Below, in pieces: positions 1 to 8,929 of a stretch of 64,000 nt of DNA. The notes beneath the pieces are model-generated. The model saw only the letters and a list, made by a program, of their open reading frames with translations. It was not told the DNA's origin and ran no database searches. Both the position numbers and the translations under genes were made by a program. Each line of letters opens with the position of its first letter. The first letter of the stretch is position 1. This stretch comes from Sphingomonas xinjiangensis (GTDB lineage: Bacteria > Pseudomonadota > Alphaproteobacteria > Sphingomonadales > Sphingomonadaceae): positions 372,001 to 436,000 of the forward strand of contig NZ_JACIJF010000001.1 in assembly GCF_014199255.1 (NCBI RefSeq). Reading direction: 5' to 3'.

Positions 1-368
1 ACCGCACCCCCATCGCGGGTACGATCCGCCACGTCATCTACATCTCCGGCAAGTTCATGAACGCCGACTTCGACAAGGCCAGCGACGAGAATGAGCGCCA
101 GCACTTCGTGGTCGAGGACCGGGCCGGGTTGCGCGTCGGCTTCACGCAGATCGCGGGACTGATCGCGCGGCGGATCGTCGCCTTTACCAAGGCAGGCGAC
201 ATGGTCGTCGCCGGGCAGCGGATCGGACTGATCCGGTTCGGCAGCCGAGTCGATGTGTTTCTGCCAGAGGGATATGCCGCCGAAGTGGCACTGGGCCAGC
301 GCGCCATTGCCGGCGAAACGATCCTCGCCCGCCGTAGCGGCACCCAGGCCGTTGGCGTCGCGCAGTGA
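1..368 (+). CDS. psd: Phosphatidylserine decarboxylase, C-terminal part (5' end outside window)
   Basis: The frame is open from the window edge and ends at TGA 366-368. Psd makes phosphatidylethanolamine from phosphatidylserine at the inner membrane, using a pyruvoyl group formed by self-cleavage. The visible 121 residues include the family segment [15 protein letters not shown], a [10 protein letters not shown] segment, and [11 protein letters not shown] near the C-terminus. The Gly-Ser of that last motif is the expected autocleavage site separating the beta chain from the short alpha chain. Only the N-terminal half is missing because of the window boundary. The gene lies 96 bases upstream of pssA, which makes its substrate, so the two probably form one operon. 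Confidence 0.93.
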   Translation, partial: RTPIAGTIRHVIYISGKFMNADFDKASDENERQHFVVEDRAGLRVGFTQIAGLIARRIVAFTKAGDMVVAGQRIGLIRFGSRVDVFLPEGYAAEVALGQRAIAGETILARRSGTQAVGVAQ

Positions 369-464
369 CGCGCGGCGTGCGGCAGTGCCTTTCTGGCTTA
401 TCGAACCGGAGAGCCGAAGCAGGTGACCGGCGACATTCATCGTTGATCCACGGAGCAGATCTGC

Positions 465-1295
465 ATGCGTGAACCCAGGCTCGGCCGCTCGCCACGGGGC
501 ATGCGGTTCGCCAACTCGGCGCGCGGCATTCCCCTGCGCGCCGTGCTTCCCAACACGGTAACCGCGCTGGCGCTGTGTTCGGGGCTGACCGCAATCCGAT
601 TTGCGATGATCGGCAAATGGGAGCTGGCGGTGCTGATGGTGCTGGCCGCCGCGGTGCTGGACGGGGTGGACGGGAAGATCGCTCGGCTCGTGCGGGCGGA
701 GAGCCGTTTCGGCGCGGAGCTAGACAGCCTGTCCGACGCGATCTCGTTCGGCGTGGCGCCGGCGCTAATCCTGTACCTGTGGTCGCTAAACGCGCTTGGG
801 CGCTTCGGCTGGCTGGTGGCGCTGCTTCTTGCGCTGTTCTGCGCGCTGCGGCTCGCGCGCTTCAACGCAAATATCGACCAGAAGCACCAGCCACATAAAT
901 CGGCTGGCTTCCTGACCGGGGTTCCGGCCCCGGCAGGCGCGCTGCTGGCGCTGACGCCGCTGTATCTGTGGCTGTGGACCGGCGAGCCGCGGCTGAACGC
1001 GCCGGCGATCGTGGCGCCCTGGACCGTGATGGTCGCGATCCTGATGATCTCCAGCGTTGCCACCTTCGCGCCGACGATTCGATTGAAGCAAAATGTGCGG
1101 TTCGAAGCGGTGGCGGTGCTGGTGGTGTTCGTCGCGGCGCTGGTATCGGCGCCCTGGCCCACCCTGGCAGTGATGGCGCTCGCCTATCTGGCGGCCATCC
1201 CCTTCAGCATCCGCAGCTATCGCCGGATCAGGCGACTGCGCGCTGTGGTGGGGACGGGCGGATCGGCATCCGTGCCGGCATCGCCCGCACCGTAA
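465..1295 (+). CDS. pssA: CDP-diacylglycerol--serine O-phosphatidyltransferase
   Basis: Integral membrane enzyme that joins serine to CDP-diacylglycerol to give phosphatidylserine, the substrate of the psd product encoded just upstream. The 276-residue protein contains the complete CDP-alcohol phosphatidyltransferase signature at residues 69-91 (DGKIAR, then G83, D87 and D91), followed by several hydrophobic helices. The ATG start at 465 is preceded by GGAG at a spacing of about 8 bases. The last 68 bases overlap the 3' end of a small convergent gene on the other strand. The extension after the last membrane helix is basic and then Ser/Ala/Pro-rich and probably cytoplasmic. Confidence 0.95.
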   Translation: MREPRLGRSPRGMRFANSARGIPLRAVLPNTVTALALCSGLTAIRFAMIGKWELAVLMVLAAAVLDGVDGKIARLVRAESRFGAELDSLSDAISFGVAPALILYLWSLNALGRFGWLVALLLALFCALRLARFNANIDQKHQPHKSAGFLTGVPAPAGALLALTPLYLWLWTGEPRLNAPAIVAPWTVMVAILMISSVATFAPTIRLKQNVRFEAVAVLVVFVAALVSAPWPTLAVMALAYLAAIPFSIRSYRRIRRLRAVVGTGGSASVPASPAP

Positions 1296-1449
1296 CCCGG
1301 CTGAGGCGCGGCGGCAGGGCGGGGAGGATGCTGACCGGCCGCGCCAGTTCGGCGAAACGGTGGAGCTGCGGACGCACGCTTGCGAACAGCGTCCAGATCG
1401 AGGCAGCGAACACCGCCACGAACAGCAGATAAGTACCCAATATAGCCAT
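1228..1449 (-). CDS. Small single-span membrane protein, unknown function
   Basis: A 73-residue reading frame on the reverse strand, ATG at 1447-1449, with GGGAG upstream of the start on that strand. Residues 1-24 form one strongly hydrophobic helix beginning MAILGTYLLFVAVFAASIW. The rest is basic and proline-rich (PRLSRVTVRAMPARMP) and would be cytoplasmic if the N-terminus is outside. No family was recognised. It converges on pssA and overlaps its 3' end by 68 bases. The clean membrane helix, start and ribosome-binding site favour a real gene over an antisense shadow. However, the basic C-terminal part is exactly the part that overlaps pssA, so its true end is less certain. Confidence 0.5.
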   Translation of the reverse strand: MAILGTYLLFVAVFAASIWTLFASVRPQLHRFAELARPVSILPALPPRLSRVTVRAMPARMPIRPSPPQRAVA

Positions 1450-1730
1450 GAACAGACTCCCGTACGCGCGGCGACACGAACCGACCGTGCCAAGAACTTA
1501 ATGATTCCAACGCGCTAGCTTAGAGTGGCGTTCCATACCCCTCATCTGAACTCTTTATGTTCCGTTAACGTTCCTGCTGTCAATGTCTTTGTTCTCTTTT
1601 GTTCTCCTTGCCTGCTGGTAGCGCGTCGGCTAAGGCGCGCGCTTCAACCCGCATGGGAAGCATCATAAGCCGGTGCCAGGAACCCCTGGTCACTCGCTTC
1701 CCAGAGGCTCAACCGGAAGGAGTTATCCCT

Positions 1731-2567
1731 ATGGCGGCACCCGTCGTCTCCATGCAGCAGCTGCTCGAATCGGGCGCGCATTTCGGCCACCAGACGCACC
1801 GCTGGAACCCGAAGATGAAGCCCTACATCTTTGGTGATCGCAACGGCGTTCACATCATCGACCTGTCGCAGACCGTTCCCCTGTTCGCGCGCGCGCTTGA
1901 GTTCGTGTCGTCCACCGTCGCTTCGGGCGGCAAGGTGCTGTTCGTCGGCACCAAGCGCCAGGCGCAGGAGCCGATCGCCGATGCCGCGCGTCGCGCAGGC
2001 CAGCACTTCGTCAACCATCGGTGGCTGGGCGGCATGCTCACCAACTGGAAGACCATCAGCAACTCGATCAAGCGCCTCAAGACGCTTGAAGAGCAGCTTT
2101 CGGGCGACACCGTCGGCCTGACCAAGAAGGAAGTGCTCCAGCTTACCCGTGAGAAGGACAAGCTCGAGATGTCGCTGGGCGGCATTCGCGACATGGGCGG
2201 CGTTCCCGACATCATGTTCGTGATCGACGCGAACAAGGAAGAGCTGGCGATCAAGGAAGCGAACACGCTGGGTATCCCGGTCGTGGCGATCCTCGATTCC
2301 AACGTCTCGCCCGACGGCATCGCGTTCCCGGTTCCGGCGAACGACGACGCCAGCCGCGCTATCCGCCTGTATTGCGAAGCGATCGCCATCGCGGCGACCC
2401 GTGGCGGCCAGGACGCGATGCGCAACTCGGGCTATGACTTCGGTGCTGCCGAGCAGCCCCCGGTCGAGGAAGCGCTGAGCGCGCCGGCACAGAGCGAGCC
2501 GGAAGCACCCGCAGCGGTCACCGAAGTGAACCAGTCGGTGGAAGGTGAGCGTCAGATCGACGCCTAA
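1731..2567 (+). CDS. rpsB: 30S ribosomal protein S2
   Basis: Small-subunit ribosomal protein needed for S1 binding and translation initiation. The 278-residue product starts at ATG 1731 ([20 protein letters not shown]) with GGAAGGAG a few bases upstream. The frame is open further upstream, but that stretch is not protein-like. Family blocks visible include [34 protein letters not shown] and PDIMFVID. The C-terminal tail after about residue 235 is a Glu/Pro/Ala-rich extension common in alphaproteobacterial S2. It is followed by a terminator-like hairpin and then tsf, the usual rpsB-tsf pairing. The 281 bases upstream (1450-1730) hold no other gene, and I saw no convincing promoter or leader motif in them. 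Confidence 0.97.
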   Translation: MAAPVVSMQQLLESGAHFGHQTHRWNPKMKPYIFGDRNGVHIIDLSQTVPLFARALEFVSSTVASGGKVLFVGTKRQAQEPIADAARRAGQHFVNHRWLGGMLTNWKTISNSIKRLKTLEEQLSGDTVGLTKKEVLQLTREKDKLEMSLGGIRDMGGVPDIMFVIDANKEELAIKEANTLGIPVVAILDSNVSPDGIAFPVPANDDASRAIRLYCEAIAIAATRGGQDAMRNSGYDFGAAEQPPVEEALSAPAQSEPEAPAAVTEVNQSVEGERQIDA

Positions 2568-2592
2568 TCGCCTCGTCATCGAACCGTAATCG

Positions 2593-2632
2593 GGGCGGGG
2601 CAGGGCGCAAGGCACTGCTCCGCCCGAATTTT
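2593..2632 (+). terminator. Intrinsic terminator/attenuator between rpsB and tsf
   Basis: An 11-bp stem (GGGCGGGGCAG at 2593-2603 with CTGCTCCGCCC at 2615-2625, one G-T pair) closes an 11-base loop and is followed by AATTTT at 2627-2632. Its position between two co-transcribed genes suggests partial termination that sets the S2:EF-Ts ratio. Confidence 0.75.
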
Positions 2633-2649
2633 AACTGAAGGATAGAAAC

Positions 2650-3582
2650 ATGGCCGAGATCACTGCAGCAGCCGTGAAAGAGCTCCGCGAAAAGAGCGGC
2701 GCCGGCATGATGGATTGCAAGAAGGCGCTCAACGAGTCGGGCGGCGACATGGAAGCCGCCGTTGACTGGCTGCGCACCAAGGGCCTGGCAACGGCCGCCA
2801 AGAAGTCCAGCCGCACTGCGGCCGAGGGCCTTGTCGGCGTTGAAGTCGCCGGCACCAAGGGTGTCGCCGTCGAAGTGAACTCGCAGACCGACTTCGTCGC
2901 GAAGAACGAGATCTTCCAGACCTTCGTGCGCGACGTGACCGCCGTTGCAATGGCGATCGGCGACGATGTCGAAGCGATCAAGGCCGCCAAGCTGCCCGCC
3001 GGTACCGTCGAAGAAGTGCTGACCAGCAACATCTCGACCATCGGCGAGAACCAGGTGCTGCGCCGCGCCAAGAAGATCGAAGTCAGCAAGGGCGCGGTGA
3101 TCCCGTACGTTCATAACGCCGCCGCTCCGGGCCTCGGCAAGATCGGCGTGCTTGTCGCGCTGGAATCCGATGCCGGTGCCGACGTGCTCGAGCCGCTGGG
3201 CAAGCAGATCGCGATGCACATCGCCGCTGCGTTCCCGCTGGCGCTGTCGGTCGAAACCCTCGACCCCGACGTCGTCGAGCGCGAAGCCGCGATCTTGCGC
3301 GAGAAGAACGCCGAGAAGATCGTCGGCAAGTCCGACGAAGTGGCGCAGAAGATCCTCAACGGACCGATCGAGAAGTTCAAGAAGGAAAACGCGCTGCTGA
3401 CCCAGGCGTTCGTCATGGACGGCAAGACGCCGGTGCAGGACGTGATCGCGCAGGCCGGCAAGGAAGCCGGCACGACGATCACGCTGACCGACTATGTCCG
3501 CTTCCAGCTCGGCGAAGGCATCGAGAAGGAAGAAAGCGACTTCGCCGCCGAAGTGGCAGCGACGGCCGGCCTGACCAAGTAA
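2650..3582 (+). CDS. tsf: Translation elongation factor Ts
   Basis: Guanine-nucleotide exchange factor that regenerates EF-Tu-GTP during translation. The 310-residue product has the N-terminal UBA-like block ([19 protein letters not shown]) and the core block QTDFVAKNE that contacts EF-Tu, followed by the dimerisation and C-terminal regions at the usual family length. Start ATG 2650 has GAAGGA upstream. It follows rpsB by 82 bases that contain a terminator-like hairpin, and precedes pyrH by 141 bases that contain two alternative hairpins. The rpsB-tsf-pyrH-frr order is typical of alphaproteobacteria. Confidence 0.97.
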   Translation: MAEITAAAVKELREKSGAGMMDCKKALNESGGDMEAAVDWLRTKGLATAAKKSSRTAAEGLVGVEVAGTKGVAVEVNSQTDFVAKNEIFQTFVRDVTAVAMAIGDDVEAIKAAKLPAGTVEEVLTSNISTIGENQVLRRAKKIEVSKGAVIPYVHNAAAPGLGKIGVLVALESDAGADVLEPLGKQIAMHIAAAFPLALSVETLDPDVVEREAAILREKNAEKIVGKSDEVAQKILNGPIEKFKKENALLTQAFVMDGKTPVQDVIAQAGKEAGTTITLTDYVRFQLGEGIEKEESDFAAEVAATAGLTK

Positions 3583-3587
3583 CACCA

Positions 3588-3643
3588 GCATCCTACGACA
3601 GGATGCCGGGGCGGCGCGGCCTGCGTCGGACCTCCCCGGCATC
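3588..3643 (+). terminator. Two mutually exclusive hairpins after tsf
   Basis: GCATCC (3588-3593) can pair with GGATGC (3601-3606). Alternatively GATGCCGGGG (3602-3611) can pair perfectly with CCCCGGCATC (3634-3643). The two stems share bases 3602-3606, so only one can form at a time. There is no long T-run after either, so this may be an attenuator or processing site rather than a full terminator. Confidence 0.5.
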
Positions 3644-3723
3644 TCTGCTTGTTCCGGCGGCGCGGCACCTCTAAGGTTCGCGCCGCTTCGCTATCTGCGC
3701 CCTCCTTCGAATCTAAGGCTCCA

Positions 3724-4446
3724 ATGACCGCTCCGCGCTTCCAACGAATCCTGCTCAAATTGTCCGGCGAGGTGCTGATGGGGCAGGGGCAGTTCGGGAT
3801 CGATCCCGCCACCTGCGACCGCGTTGCCGCGGAAGTGAAGGAGGCGACCGAGACCGGGCTGGAAGTCTGCATGGTCGTGGGGGGTGGCAACATTTTTCGC
3901 GGCCTGGCCGGCGCGGCGCAGGGGTTCGACCGCGCCAGCGCCGATTATATGGGTATGCTGGCAACGGTGATGAACGCACTCGCCATGCAGAACGCACTTG
4001 AGAAAGTGGGCGTCCAGACGCGCGTGCAATCCGCGATTCCGATGGCCAGCGTATGCGAACCCTATGTCCGTCGCCGGGCCGAGCGCCATATGGAAAAGGG
4101 CCGCGTCGTGATCTTCGCCGCCGGCACCGGGCTGCCATTCTTCACCACCGACACCACCGCCGCGCTGCGCGCTGCCGAAATGAACTGCGACGCACTGTTC
4201 AAGGGAACGTCGGTCGACGGCGTCTACGATGCCGATCCCAAGAAAGTGGCCAGTGCGACGCGCTACGACACGCTGAGCTATGATCGCGTGCTTGCCGACA
4301 ATCTGAAGGTGATGGATGCGTCGGCCGTCGCGCTGTGCCGCGACAACCATATCCCGATCGTGGTGTTCAACATCCGCGAGGGCGGCAACCTTGCCGCCGT
4401 GCTGCGCGGTGAGGGCACCTCGACGATCGTCCAAACTCAAGCTTGA
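3724..4446 (+). CDS. pyrH: UMP kinase
   Basis: Hexameric kinase that phosphorylates UMP to UDP in pyrimidine nucleotide synthesis. The 240-residue protein begins [20 protein letters not shown], with the KLSGE phosphate-binding segment near the start. It carries the glycine-rich [10 protein letters not shown] loop and the [20 protein letters not shown] block, both diagnostic for bacterial UMP kinases of the amino-acid-kinase fold. I chose ATG 3724 because family homology begins there; the frame stays open 75 bases upstream without family sequence. No clear Shine-Dalgarno sequence precedes it. It is followed after 17 bases by frr. Confidence 0.96.
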   Translation: MTAPRFQRILLKLSGEVLMGQGQFGIDPATCDRVAAEVKEATETGLEVCMVVGGGNIFRGLAGAAQGFDRASADYMGMLATVMNALAMQNALEKVGVQTRVQSAIPMASVCEPYVRRRAERHMEKGRVVIFAAGTGLPFFTTDTTAALRAAEMNCDALFKGTSVDGVYDADPKKVASATRYDTLSYDRVLADNLKVMDASAVALCRDNHIPIVVFNIREGGNLAAVLRGEGTSTIVQTQA

Positions 4447-4463
4447 ATGAACAGGAGCCGATA

Positions 4464-5021
4464 ATGGCCGCTTACGACAAAGCCGATATCGAACGCCGCA
4501 TGGCCGGTGCCGTCGAATCGTTGAAGCATGACCTGGCGGGTCTCCGCACCGGCCGCGCCTCGGTCAACCTGCTCGATCCTGTGACGGTGGAGGTTTATGG
4601 CGCGCATATGCCGCTGAACCAAGTGGCAACCGTCTCGGCGCCCGAGCCGCGCATGCTGTCGGTGCAGGTATGGGACAAGACTAACGTCGGTCCGGCCGAC
4701 AAGGCGATCCGCTCGGCGGGCCTTGGCCTGAACCCGATCGTCGACGGACAGACGCTCCGCCTGCCGATCCCCGACTTGACCGAGGAGCGCCGCAAGGAAC
4801 TCGCCAAGCTGGCCAGCCAATATGCGGAGAAAGCACGCATCGCGGTCCGCAACGTCCGCCGCGACGCCAATGACAGCCTTAAGACCGACGAAAAGAAGGG
4901 CGTGTTCGGCGAGGACGACCGCAAGCGCCTTGAAACGGAAGTCCAGAAGCTGACCGACGCTACCGTCGCGGATATCGATGCCGCGACTGCCGCGAAGGAA
5001 AAGGAAATTCTCAACAAGTGA
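4464..5021 (+). CDS. frr: Ribosome recycling factor
   Basis: Splits post-termination ribosomes together with EF-G. The product is 185 residues, exactly the usual length of the family, when read from ATG 4464, which has AGGAG upstream. A TTG at 4443 in the same frame would add seven residues and overlap the pyrH stop, and is not needed. Family blocks seen: [10 protein letters not shown] near residue 30, the [14 protein letters not shown] hinge segment, and the C-terminal helix [14 protein letters not shown]. uppS follows. Confidence 0.97.
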   Translation: MAAYDKADIERRMAGAVESLKHDLAGLRTGRASVNLLDPVTVEVYGAHMPLNQVATVSAPEPRMLSVQVWDKTNVGPADKAIRSAGLGLNPIVDGQTLRLPIPDLTEERRKELAKLASQYAEKARIAVRNVRRDANDSLKTDEKKGVFGEDDRKRLETEVQKLTDATVADIDAATAAKEKEILNK

Positions 5022-5060
5022 TGCTCCGGCATCGCCTTGTCTGGTCGGGTGAGGATGTCC

Positions 5061-5792
5061 GTGGCTGTTAAGCCAGCGCCCCAACTCGCCTCCGCTGCCG
5101 TGCCGCGTCATGTTGCGATCATCATGGACGGCAATGGTCGCTGGGCGAAGAAGCGGTTCCTGCCGCGCATCGCCGGGCACAAGCAGGGGGTTGAGGCGGT
5201 GCGCCGGATCAGCCGCGCCGCGCGCAAGCTCGGCATCGAGGCACTGACGCTCTACGCCTTTTCTTCGGAGAACTGGCGCCGTCCCGAAGAAGAGGTCCGT
5301 GACCTGATGGGGCTGCTCCGGCAGTTCCTCGCCAGCGAACTCGAAGAGCTGATCTCCGAAGGCGTGAAACTGCGCGTGATCGGCGACTGGCGGCGGCTTC
5401 AGCCGGATCTGGTGGCGATGATCGACTCCGCGATCGCGCGCACTGCGGACAATCCGGGACCCACGCTGGTGATTGCGCTTAACTACGGCGCACAGGCGGA
5501 GATCCTGGCCGCCGCACGGCGGCTTGCCGAGGAGGTGAAGGCTGGCACGCTGGATCCTTCGGCAATCGACGAGCAGCGGTTCGAGGCGGGATTGGAGACA
5601 GCGGACCTGCCGCCGCTCGACCTTATGATCCGCACCTCGGGCGAACAGCGCTTGTCGAATTTCCTGCTGTGGCAGGCGGCTTATGCCGAACTGCTGTTCG
5701 TCGACACCTTGTGGCCGGATTTCGACGAGGCGGCGCTTGCCGCGGCCATCGAGCAGTTCGGCAAGCGCCAGCGGCGGTTCGGGGGGTTGTGA
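5061..5792 (+). CDS. uppS: Isoprenyl transferase (undecaprenyl diphosphate synthase)
   Basis: Condenses isopentenyl diphosphate onto farnesyl diphosphate to make the C55 carrier lipid for peptidoglycan and exopolysaccharide synthesis. The 243-residue product has the catalytic block HVAIIMDGNGRWAKKR (Asp near residue 23), a YAFSSENWRRP block and the conserved C-terminal DLMIRTSGEQRLSNFLLWQ. Start choice: GAGG at 5051-5054 sits 6 bases before GTG 5061, whereas ATG 5055 directly abuts the GAGG. GTG 5061 is therefore preferred, although ATG 5055 (two more residues) is possible. The stop overlaps the cdsA start by 4 bases. Confidence 0.95.
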   Translation: MAVKPAPQLASAAVPRHVAIIMDGNGRWAKKRFLPRIAGHKQGVEAVRRISRAARKLGIEALTLYAFSSENWRRPEEEVRDLMGLLRQFLASELEELISEGVKLRVIGDWRRLQPDLVAMIDSAIARTADNPGPTLVIALNYGAQAEILAAARRLAEEVKAGTLDPSAIDEQRFEAGLETADLPPLDLMIRTSGEQRLSNFLLWQAAYAELLFVDTLWPDFDEAALAAAIEQFGKRQRRFGGL

Positions 5793-6568
5793 GCAGCAAG
5801 ACGTCTGACCTCGGCACGCGTGCGATTGTCGGAGTAGCGCTGGTCGGCCTGGCGGCTGTGGCGCTTTGGGCGGGCGGCCTCGGCTTCTGGCTGATCCTTT
5901 CAGTGGCCGGCATCCTGATGATGGGGGAGTGGGCCGGCCTGACGGGCGCGACGCCGCGCCAGCGACGCCTGGCGCAATATACGATGTGCGTTCCCTTTGC
6001 GGTCATGGCGCCGGACGTGGCGGCGGGGCCGAGCTTCCTTGCCTTGGGGCTGCTGGTCGGCGCTGTGTTGTTCCTTGGTGCTGCGACGCCGCGGCCGCGC
6101 CTTGCGTTCGGTGCGCTCTATGTGGGTCTGCCGGTGTTCGCGCTGCTGATGCTGCGCGAGCGTCAGGATAACGGACTGCTTCTCACCTTTTGGGCAATGG
6201 CGCTGGTATGGGCGTGCGACACCGGTGCGTATTTTGCGGGGCGTACGATTGGCGGACCCAAGCTTGCACCGCGGATCAGCCCCAACAAGACCTGGGCCGG
6301 CTTCATCGGAGGGCTCATCGCGGGGACGGCGTTCGCCTTTATCTTGGTGCGCTTGTTCGATCTGCCGCTGACGCTAGCGCTCGCGACCCCGCTGCTCGGG
6401 GCGCTGTCCCAGGCGGGCGACCTGTACGAGAGTCATTTGAAGCGCCGGGCGGGGGTGAAGGACTCGAGCAATCTGCTTCCCGGGCATGGTGGCGTTCTGG
6501 ACCGCCTTGACGGGCTGGTGTTCGTCGCGCCGGTCGCCGCTCTGCTGGTGTTCGCGCTCGCCCGATGA
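5789..6568 (+). CDS. cdsA: Phosphatidate cytidylyltransferase
   Basis: Membrane enzyme making CDP-diacylglycerol from phosphatidic acid and CTP, feeding the pssA step encoded upstream. The product is 259 residues with multiple hydrophobic helices. The C-terminal signature S-x-LKRR-x4-KD-x4-LPGHGG (SHLKRRAGVKDSSNLLPGHG) is intact. GTG at 5789 lies inside the uppS stop region (GTGA overlap), which indicates translational coupling. Upstream in-frame sequence has no membrane character and was rejected as coding. The stop overlaps the dxr start as ATGA. Confidence 0.94.
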   Translation: MSSKTSDLGTRAIVGVALVGLAAVALWAGGLGFWLILSVAGILMMGEWAGLTGATPRQRRLAQYTMCVPFAVMAPDVAAGPSFLALGLLVGAVLFLGAATPRPRLAFGALYVGLPVFALLMLRERQDNGLLLTFWAMALVWACDTGAYFAGRTIGGPKLAPRISPNKTWAGFIGGLIAGTAFAFILVRLFDLPLTLALATPLLGALSQAGDLYESHLKRRAGVKDSSNLLPGHGGVLDRLDGLVFVAPVAALLVFALAR

Positions 6569-7722
6569 AAACAGTCACTATTCTCGGCGCCACCGGCTCG
6601 GTCGGAGGGTCAACGCTTGATCTGATCGAGCGCGCGCCCGAAGCGTTCGAAGTGCTGGCGCTTACCGCCAATCGCGATGTCGAAAAGCTTGCCGCCGCCG
6701 CGATCCGCACCAATGCGCGCCGCGCGGTGGTGGCCGATGCCGATTGCCTGGAGTCACTACGGGCGGCGCTCGCGGGAACCAGGATCGAAGCCGCCGGTGG
6801 CGCGGACGCGGTGTGCGACGCCGCGCGTATGGGTGCCGATTGGACCATGGCGGCCATCGTCGGCACCGCCGGGCTGAAGCCGGTCATGGCGGCGCTGGAA
6901 GGGGGCGGCACGATCGCGCTTGCCAACAAGGAATCGCTGGTATCCGCGGGTGCGGTGATGATGGCGGCGGCGCAGCGCTATGGCGCCACGCTGCTGCCGG
7001 TCGATTCCGAACATAACGCCGTGTTCCAGTGCCTCGACCGCAGCGCACCCAAGGCCGTGCGGCGGATCATCCTCACCGCGAGCGGAGGGCCGTTCCGTCA
7101 GACGCCGCTGGAGGGAATGCAGACAATCACGCCGGCACAGGCAGTGGCGCATCCCAATTGGTCGATGGGCGCCAAGATTTCGGTCGATTCGGCGACGATG
7201 ATGAACAAGGGGCTCGAACTGATCGAGGCATTCCACTTGTTTCCAGTGGGCGCGGATCGGCTTGACGTGCTGGTTCATGCCCAATCGGTGATCCATTCGA
7301 TGGTGGAATATGTCGACGGGTCGGTGCTTGCCCAGCTCGGCACGCCTGACATGCGCACGCCGATCGCTTACGCTTTGGCCTGGCCCGAGCGGATGGAGAC
7401 GCCGTGCGAACGGCTGGATCTCGCCAAGATCGGCAAGCTGGAGTTCGAGGATCCGGATTATGTCCGCTTTCCCGCGCTGCGGCTGGCGCGCGAGGCGCTG
7501 GCGGCGGGGGGCGCGCGACCAGCCGTATTGAACGCGGCGAATGAAGTTGCAGTCGCCGGCTTCCTTTCCGGCGCCGTCAAGTTTCTTGAAATTGCCGCAA
7601 TCGTTGCCGATACGCTGGACCGCTACGATCCGGCCGCCCCGGAGACGCTCGACGCAGTACTTGCGATCGACGCCGAGGCGCGCCGCTATGCGGTCGAGCG
7701 TGTGAAGGACTGTGTCGTTTGA
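6565..7722 (+). CDS. dxr: 1-deoxy-D-xylulose 5-phosphate reductoisomerase
   Basis: Converts DXP to 2-C-methyl-D-erythritol 4-phosphate with NADPH, the committed step of the non-mevalonate isoprenoid pathway. The 385-residue product has the N-terminal nucleotide-binding GATGSVGGS, the ALANKESLVSAG block and the catalytic SVDSATMMNKGLELIEA segment. It overlaps cdsA by 4 bases and rseP by 4 bases, so it belongs to the uppS-to-fabZ run. The later pathway steps IspD and IspF are encoded as a fusion at about 61.5 kb. Confidence 0.97.
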   Translation: MKTVTILGATGSVGGSTLDLIERAPEAFEVLALTANRDVEKLAAAAIRTNARRAVVADADCLESLRAALAGTRIEAAGGADAVCDAARMGADWTMAAIVGTAGLKPVMAALEGGGTIALANKESLVSAGAVMMAAAQRYGATLLPVDSEHNAVFQCLDRSAPKAVRRIILTASGGPFRQTPLEGMQTITPAQAVAHPNWSMGAKISVDSATMMNKGLELIEAFHLFPVGADRLDVLVHAQSVIHSMVEYVDGSVLAQLGTPDMRTPIAYALAWPERMETPCERLDLAKIGKLEFEDPDYVRFPALRLAREALAAGGARPAVLNAANEVAVAGFLSGAVKFLEIAAIVADTLDRYDPAAPETLDAVLAIDAEARRYAVERVKDCVV

Positions 7723-8852
7723 TCGAATCGCCCGGCTTCCTGCTCACCCTCCTTGCCTTCGCGCTGGTGATCGGGCCGCTCGTTTTCCTCCACGAGATGG
7801 GGCATTATCTGGCCGGTCGCTGGTTCGGCGTGAAGGCGGAAGAATTCTCGATCGGGTTTGGCCGCGAACTCGCCGGGATCACGGATCGCCGCGGCACCCG
7901 GTGGAAATTCTGCCTGCTGCCGCTGGGTGGCTATGTCCGCTTCGCAGGCGACATGAACCCGGCATCTCAGCCTGCGGCCGACTGGCTGGCGCTGCCGGCG
8001 CATGAGCGGGCCCGCACTTTCCAGGCCAAGCACTTGTGGCAGCGCGCGATCATTGTCGCGGCTGGCCCGATCGCCAACTTCGTCATCGCCATTCTGATAT
8101 TGTCGGCGTTCGCGCTCGCCTATGGCGATAATCGCACGCCGAGCACGGTTGGGTTCCTGTTGCCGGGAAGTGCCGCCGCGCATGCCGGACTTCAGCCCGG
8201 AGACCGGATCACAGCGCTGGGTGGCCGGTCTGTCGCGACCTACACCGACATGGTTAAGTACACCCAGCTTCGCCCCGGCGAAGCGGTAACGATCGACTAT
8301 GAGCGTGCCGGGTCGGCGCGGTCGGTGGATGTCACCATCGGCGTACGGGTCGAACGCGACCGATTTGGCAACGAGTTCCGCATAGGCCGGCTCGGTATCG
8401 GTCCGAGCGACCCCGTGCAGCAACCAGTGAACGTGCTCCAGGCGCCGCTGGTGGGGCTGCGCATGACCGGCGACATCATCCAGATGACGCTGGATGGGCT
8501 GGGCCAGATCATCACCGGCCGCCGCTCGGTGGCCGAGCTTGGCGGCCCACTCAAGATCGCGCAGGTTTCGGGCGAACGGCTATCCATGGGGCCGACCGAA
8601 TTCGTTTTTCTGATCGCGCTCATCTCGATTAATCTGGGATTCATCAACCTGTTGCCAGTGCCGGTGCTGGATGGTGGGCATTTGCTGTTCTATGCAGTCG
8701 AAGCCGTACGCCGACGCCCGATAGAGCCGCGAGTGATGGAATGGGCCTATCGGGGTGGTCTGATCGCAATTCTGGCGCTGATGCTGCTGGTCACGTTGAA
8801 TGATCTTGGAGCATTGGGCTTGTGGAAGAACCTGGCCGGCTTGATCGGCTGA
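7719..8852 (+). CDS. rseP: Site-2 intramembrane zinc protease RseP
   Basis: Inner-membrane metalloprotease that cleaves transmembrane segments of anti-sigma factors and remnant signal peptides. The 377-residue product carries the zinc ligands in FLHEMGHYLAG (HExxH at residues 25-29) inside the first membrane helix, a central PDZ domain (about residues 125-200, beginning VGFLLPGSAAAHAGLQPGD), and the second active-site segment VPVLDGGHLLFY near the C-terminus. The start is TTG 7719, overlapping the dxr stop by 4 bases. Its location directly before bamA is standard. Confidence 0.95.
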   Translation: MIESPGFLLTLLAFALVIGPLVFLHEMGHYLAGRWFGVKAEEFSIGFGRELAGITDRRGTRWKFCLLPLGGYVRFAGDMNPASQPAADWLALPAHERARTFQAKHLWQRAIIVAAGPIANFVIAILILSAFALAYGDNRTPSTVGFLLPGSAAAHAGLQPGDRITALGGRSVATYTDMVKYTQLRPGEAVTIDYERAGSARSVDVTIGVRVERDRFGNEFRIGRLGIGPSDPVQQPVNVLQAPLVGLRMTGDIIQMTLDGLGQIITGRRSVAELGGPLKIAQVSGERLSMGPTEFVFLIALISINLGFINLLPVPVLDGGHLLFYAVEAVRRRPIEPRVMEWAYRGGLIAILALMLLVTLNDLGALGLWKNLAGLIG

Positions 8853-8929
8853 AGCGGTTAAGGCAGGGGCGGTATGTTCCGGCGTCGCATGGGCAGCGGC
8901 ATTTCTCGAAATCCGACTTGGGGTGGGAT

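Noticed and set aside
1644-3642. Long reverse-strand frames opposite rpsB and tsf
   Set aside because: They mirror ribosomal-protein genes with perfect family matches; no start signals or domains support them.
4443-4463. Longer frr start at TTG 4443
   Set aside because: The ATG at 4464 gives exactly the family length and has a Shine-Dalgarno sequence.
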